NCBI GenBank assembly: GCA_963850095.1
Contig: CAWKJX010000013.1
Location: forward strand, 217,251-281,250
DNA length: 64,000 nucleotides
From: Bog-473 sp963850095
GTDB taxonomy: Bacteria; Actinomycetota; Acidimicrobiia; Acidimicrobiales; RAAP-2
Direction: 5' to 3'
Shown here in pieces: positions 60,694 through 64,000 of this stretch. Numbering within the stretch: position 1 is the first letter of the stretch; every line of letters begins with the position of its first letter. Below the pieces are notes generated by a model, which saw only the letters and a program-made list of their open reading frames with translations, did not search any database and was not told the DNA's origin. Position numbers and translations under genes: made by a program.

Positions 60694-62821
60694 CTAGGGG
60701 CCGCCAAATCGTCGCTCTGACGGCAGCATCGCCGATGCTGTGGAGCCACCGTCAGGCGGGCGAAGGGCGGCGAGGTCGGTAAAGGCCTGCGCGGTGGGCA
60801 CGCCGTCGGTGGTCATGGCAACCACCGGACCCCCGAGGTTCTGGCCCGAGGAACTTCCTTGGAATGGGGCGTCCCCGTAGTTGAAGATGCCGCCGTCCGC
60901 TGCGGTGAACCAGTATCCGTTCCCGGTCGGCATCGCAGCCATGCCGTTGATGGGCTGATTCAGGTGGATCGCCCCGGTCGAACCGTAGAACTTGGCATCT
61001 CCATAGCTGAAGATGCCACCGTCGGACGCCACCAGCCAGTAGCCGCCTCCGTCGGGCGTGGCCGCCATGCCCACTATCGGCTTGTTGAGGGAGATACCGC
61101 CGGCCGAACCGTGGAAGCCGGCGTCGCCGTAGTTGAAGATGCCACCGTCGGACGCCACCAGCCAGTAGCCGCCTCCGTCGGGCGTGGCCGCCATGCCCAC
61201 TATTGGCTTGTTGAGACGGAGCGAGCCGGCGGATCCGAAGAACGGCGCGTCGCCGTAGTTGAAGATGCCGCCATCGGTCGCGACCAGCCAATATCCGCCA
61301 CCATCCGCCGTGGCCGCCATCCCCACGATCGGCTTGTTCAGATGCACGGAGCCGGCGGAACCGAAAAAGCCGGCGTCGCCGTAGTTGAAGATGCCGCCAT
61401 CGGTTGCGACCAGCCAATATCCTCCGTCGTCACCCGTCTGGGCGATACCGACGATCGGATGGTTGAGCGGGATGTCGGAGGCATCGCCGTAGTAGAGGGC
61501 ATCGCCGAAATTGGCGACCGCTCCGTTGGAGCTCACTTGGTAGTACCCGATACCACCGGAACCCGAGAGCGCCACCGAGGCGCCCGAATTCAACGTGTCG
61601 TCGATGCCGAACGTGGCCGGACGCGAACCGAGAGTGCCCGGCGAGAAGTACAAATCGATTTGGCAGGAATCCTGCGGGTTGAGGCGGACCAGGTCCACGC
61701 CAGTCAGGCATGTTGGGTCGGGAATGGCCACGTAGTCGTCCGCTCCGGGCCCCGAGAACACGAAATCAGAGTCGGTATTGAACTCATCCACCGAATTACT
61801 CGTATTGGTGACGACGACGGAAAGGGGACCAGCGAAGGTCCCAAGGGTGGCCTCACCGAAGTCGAAACTGCTCGTGGAGACAGCCAAGGGGGGAGAATTG
61901 GTTCCGGTCAGTGGGATGTATCGCCCGGTACCGGCGGTGGCCGGCTCGCCAGGTGAACCCTGAGGAGACAGTTCGTCGTAGTAGTTGAGCGCCGCCGACG
62001 CCTGGCTCGGAGTACCTCCAGGCGTGTAGTTGACCGTGACCGTGCACGTCTCTGTCGCGGAGAGGGGACTGGTGCAGGTGTTGCCGGTGATCGCGAACTG
62101 ATCAGCGTCGGCGCCCGAAATATTGAACCCACTTGGCGTCAGGGCGCTCGGTCCGTTATCGGTGATGGTCACACTGCCCGAGGTCGGAGTGCCCCCCGTC
62201 GTGGGAAGTGAAAGGCTGACCGGACTGATCGTGCGTGTCCTGTAGTCCGCCGTGGAGTTGTAGGAGATTGCGCCGAAGAGAGCAGGGGTTCCTCCGTTGC
62301 AATGCTCCTCGAACCGGACCGAGAAGGTTTGTAGTGACCCGTCGGGTGCCAACGTGATGTCGTCGACGATGAAGCGACCCGTGCCGCTGGGGCAGACGTC
62401 AAGTCCACCTCGGTCGATGAACAATTCTGGATTCGAGGCACCGGCAGCGAACTGAGCGCCCTCGTAGGTGCCGGCGAACCAGGGCCGTCTGACTGGTTGG
62501 AGGAGCGAAGTAGATCTGGTACGTGTCACCGCTGGTGTCGGACAGTGTGAATCGTGGTGAGCCGCCGCCTCCTTGGTAAAACACGCTGCTGAAGGTGAGA
62601 GAGCCTCCGTTCAGGAAGGGCTCGCCCGGTTCGCTGTCGAAGAATGCGGTCGTCAATGGCGAGCCCAGGGTGGCTGATGCCCGGCCGGAGACCCAGAACA
62701 CAGAGACGCTGAGGCCGAGAAGCGCGATGAGAGCGAAGCCGCATCGGTTGAGCGACCACAACCGCGCAACACGTCCGGACGCGGGCTCACGTGTAACCCG
62801 TGCTGGCGTAGCACCACCCAT
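60694..62821 (-). pseudogene. Secreted choice-of-anchor/YWLVA-DGGIF-repeat protein, one frameshift
   Basis: A secreted protein of about 705 residues. The first frame starts MGGATPARVTREPASGRVAR with a signal peptide (FALIALLGLSVSVFWVSGRA) and runs to QIYFAPPTSQT. After a break at about 62478-62488 the other frame continues PWFAGTYEGAQFAAG. Two Ig-like domains of the ASH/choice-of-anchor type follow (FNISGADADQFAITGNTCTS; FDFGEATLGTFAGPLSVVVT). Then about six repeats of 42 residues each (YWLVASDGGIFNYGDAGFHG, SAGGISLNKPIVGMAATPDG) with nearly identical 126-base DNA units. GGAGGGGG lies before the ATG. Related to the gene at 10-11 kb. Confidence 0.8.
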
Positions 62822-63100
62822 AGTGAAATCCCCCTCCGTTTACTTCAGGACTCGGCAACGTAGCGAAGAGCTGGTTCTGGGGGCAAGGGGTATTTGAAGC
62901 TACATTCCGGGCTTCTGCGGCGAGATGTTGCGCGCGAACGACACACTGATCGGGCTCAGGGTCAGTTCGGCAGACCCCCGTTCGTCGTGACCGAGGTGTT
63001 TCCGCCGCGGTCCGGCCACGGCCACTGTCGGAGCCGCTCCAAGCGTCAGCCCTGCGCCCCGTCGATCAGCTCGGAAGCACTTGAAATAGAGTTCTCAGAC

Positions 63101-63466
63101 ATGGTGAAACTGGTCTTTTGCGTACGCAGACGTCCCGACATTGATCCAGGCGAGTTCCACCGGTACTGGAGGGACGTTCATGGACCTCTCGTCGCAGGCG
63201 TAGCGACGGATCTCGGCATCCGTCGCTACGTTCAGGTCCACACGGTTCCAACGCCTCTCAATGACGTTCTCGCAGCCACTCGCCAAGCACCTGAATGCTT
63301 CGACGGAGTTGCCGAGTTGTGGTTCGACAGCGCTGAGGCGATTTCCGCTGCTGCTTCGACTCCAGAGGGAGCAGCTGCAGGTGAATTGCTCTTAGAAGAT
63401 GAGCGGCGATTCATCGACCATTCGCGTTCGCCGCTCTTCCTCGCTGAAGAACACGAGGTCATCTAG
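63101..63466 (+). CDS. EthD domain protein
   Basis: A 121-residue dimeric alpha-beta barrel protein. It reads MVKLVFCVRRRPDIDPGEFH, RYWRDVHGPLVAGVATDLGI, then CFDGVAELWFDSAEAISAAA and LLEDERRFIDHSRSPLFLAE. The RYW..VHGPLV signature is that of EthD, seen in ring-cleavage and ether-degrading clusters. The ATG start was chosen because the domain begins there; no clear ribosome binding site. It would act on a small organic compound. Confidence 0.92.
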   Translation: MVKLVFCVRRRPDIDPGEFHRYWRDVHGPLVAGVATDLGIRRYVQVHTVPTPLNDVLAATRQAPECFDGVAELWFDSAEAISAAASTPEGAAAGELLLEDERRFIDHSRSPLFLAEEHEVI

Positions 63467-63648
63467 AGGAAGGATGACCCAATCCGCCGGGTTGACGCTT
63501 ACCCGAGTTTTCGTGAGTTGGATTCCGGCTCGTGCGCCCGAAGCTCGGTAGGGTGGCACTCGAACCCGCCCGACTCCAGGGCGTGTTGGCTGGCGTCGGA
63601 GGGAGATGTTCCATCACCATGGGGCGGTCATTTGACGCAGGAGGTCTA

Positions 63649-64000
63649 ATGGAACCGCAACCGGGCTGGGACAGTGCATTGGGACTCAGAATTGAGGAGC
63701 TGACGCCCACACGGGTCGTGGCCTATGTCGACATCGATGACCGCCATCAGCAGGGCTACGGCATCGTCCACGGCGGGGTGTGGGCGTCGGTGGTCGAGTC
63801 CGTCGGCAGCCACGGTGCAGCGGTGGCGGCCCACGAGATGACCGGCAACATGGCGGTGGTCGGAGTGGCGAACTCCACGGACTTCCTCCGCCCCCATCGC
63901 ACCGGTCGAGTGCGGGCGACCGGCACGCCGATTCTCACCGGGCGGACCCAACAGATCTGGCTGGTCGAAATCGAACGCGAGGACGATGGCAAATTGGTGG
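63649..64000 (+). CDS. Hotdog-fold thioesterase (PaaI-like), 3' end cut by the window
   Basis: The first 117 codons of a PaaI/YbgC-type thioesterase. It begins MEPQPGWDSALGLRIEELTP and has the hotdog core HQQGYGIVHGGVWASVVESV, with the catalytic region HGG, then NSTDFLRPHRTGRVRATGTP and TQQIWLVEIEREDDGKLV. An excellent AGGAGG site precedes the ATG. The family hydrolyses acyl-CoA thioesters, often in degradation of aromatic acids. The last part lies outside the window. Confidence 0.92.
   Translation, partial: MEPQPGWDSALGLRIEELTPTRVVAYVDIDDRHQQGYGIVHGGVWASVVESVGSHGAAVAAHEMTGNMAVVGVANSTDFLRPHRTGRVRATGTPILTGRTQQIWLVEIEREDDGKLV

Overview
The window is a stretch of high-GC chromosome from an actinobacterium. 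The evidence is an Lsr2-type nucleoid protein, a DUF2510 membrane protein, an MptB-like mannosyltransferase, several F420-type luciferase-like oxidoreductases, frequent GTG starts and many 4-base ATGA/GTGA overlaps. Two secreted proteins built from YW..(A/G).DGG(V/I)F.(F/Y)GDA repeats resemble proteins I associate with Acidimicrobiia, so that class is my best guess. There is no rRNA, CRISPR array, prophage or insertion sequence. One tRNA (Gly, UCC) is present.

Layout. 1-7.5 kb: start of a Tat-exported solute-binding protein, a Prx5-type peroxiredoxin, an ArsR-SRPBCC fusion with a second SRPBCC gene, a PadR-ABC ATPase-FtsX permease operon and a small membrane cytochrome-like protein. 7.5-18.7 kb: sulfotransferase with DUF1214, a secreted repeat protein, and a run of small single genes (DUF1801, cupin-like, GNAT, VOC, metallo-beta-lactamase fold, SRPBCC, exported cyclophilin, SnoaL-like). 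18.7-28.6 kb: DUF3237, SDR, luciferase-like oxidoreductases, tRNA-Gly, truncated haemoglobin, enoyl-CoA hydratases, RDD protein with a nonapeptide-repeat partner, VOC and aldo/keto reductase. 28.6-31.6 kb: a beta-class DNA methyltransferase with two unknown genes that could be a restriction-modification-like cassette. 31.7-38.7 kb: SnoaL-adenylate cyclase, VapBC-like pair, UbiB-type kinase, and a P450-TetR-luciferase-like catabolic operon under a clear palindromic operator. 39-44.6 kb: GalE, a DinB cluster, Lsr2, a DUF2510 protein and an HtrA-type protease. 44.8-52.6 kb: amidohydrolase, TauD and PhyH dioxygenases, a secreted glycosidase-like protein, zinc alcohol dehydrogenase and alpha/beta hydrolases. 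54-58.4 kb: 1-Cys peroxiredoxin and a cold-shock group (DEAD-box helicase fused to a cold-shock domain, a small HTH-like protein, CspA with a strong terminator). 58.7-64 kb: mannosyltransferase, a cyclase relic, the second repeat protein, EthD protein and a hotdog thioesterase.

The catabolic genes (P450, luciferase-like oxidoreductases, enoyl-CoA hydratases, amidohydrolase, dioxygenases, thioesterase) fit breakdown of lipids or small organic compounds. Redox protection (two peroxiredoxins, truncated haemoglobin) and cold-shock RNA handling are the other themes.

About fifteen otherwise conserved genes are broken by apparent single-base frameshifts, concentrated at 19-30 kb and 42-63 kb. This looks more like uncorrected indels in the assembly than real gene decay, and it affects how those genes should be read.
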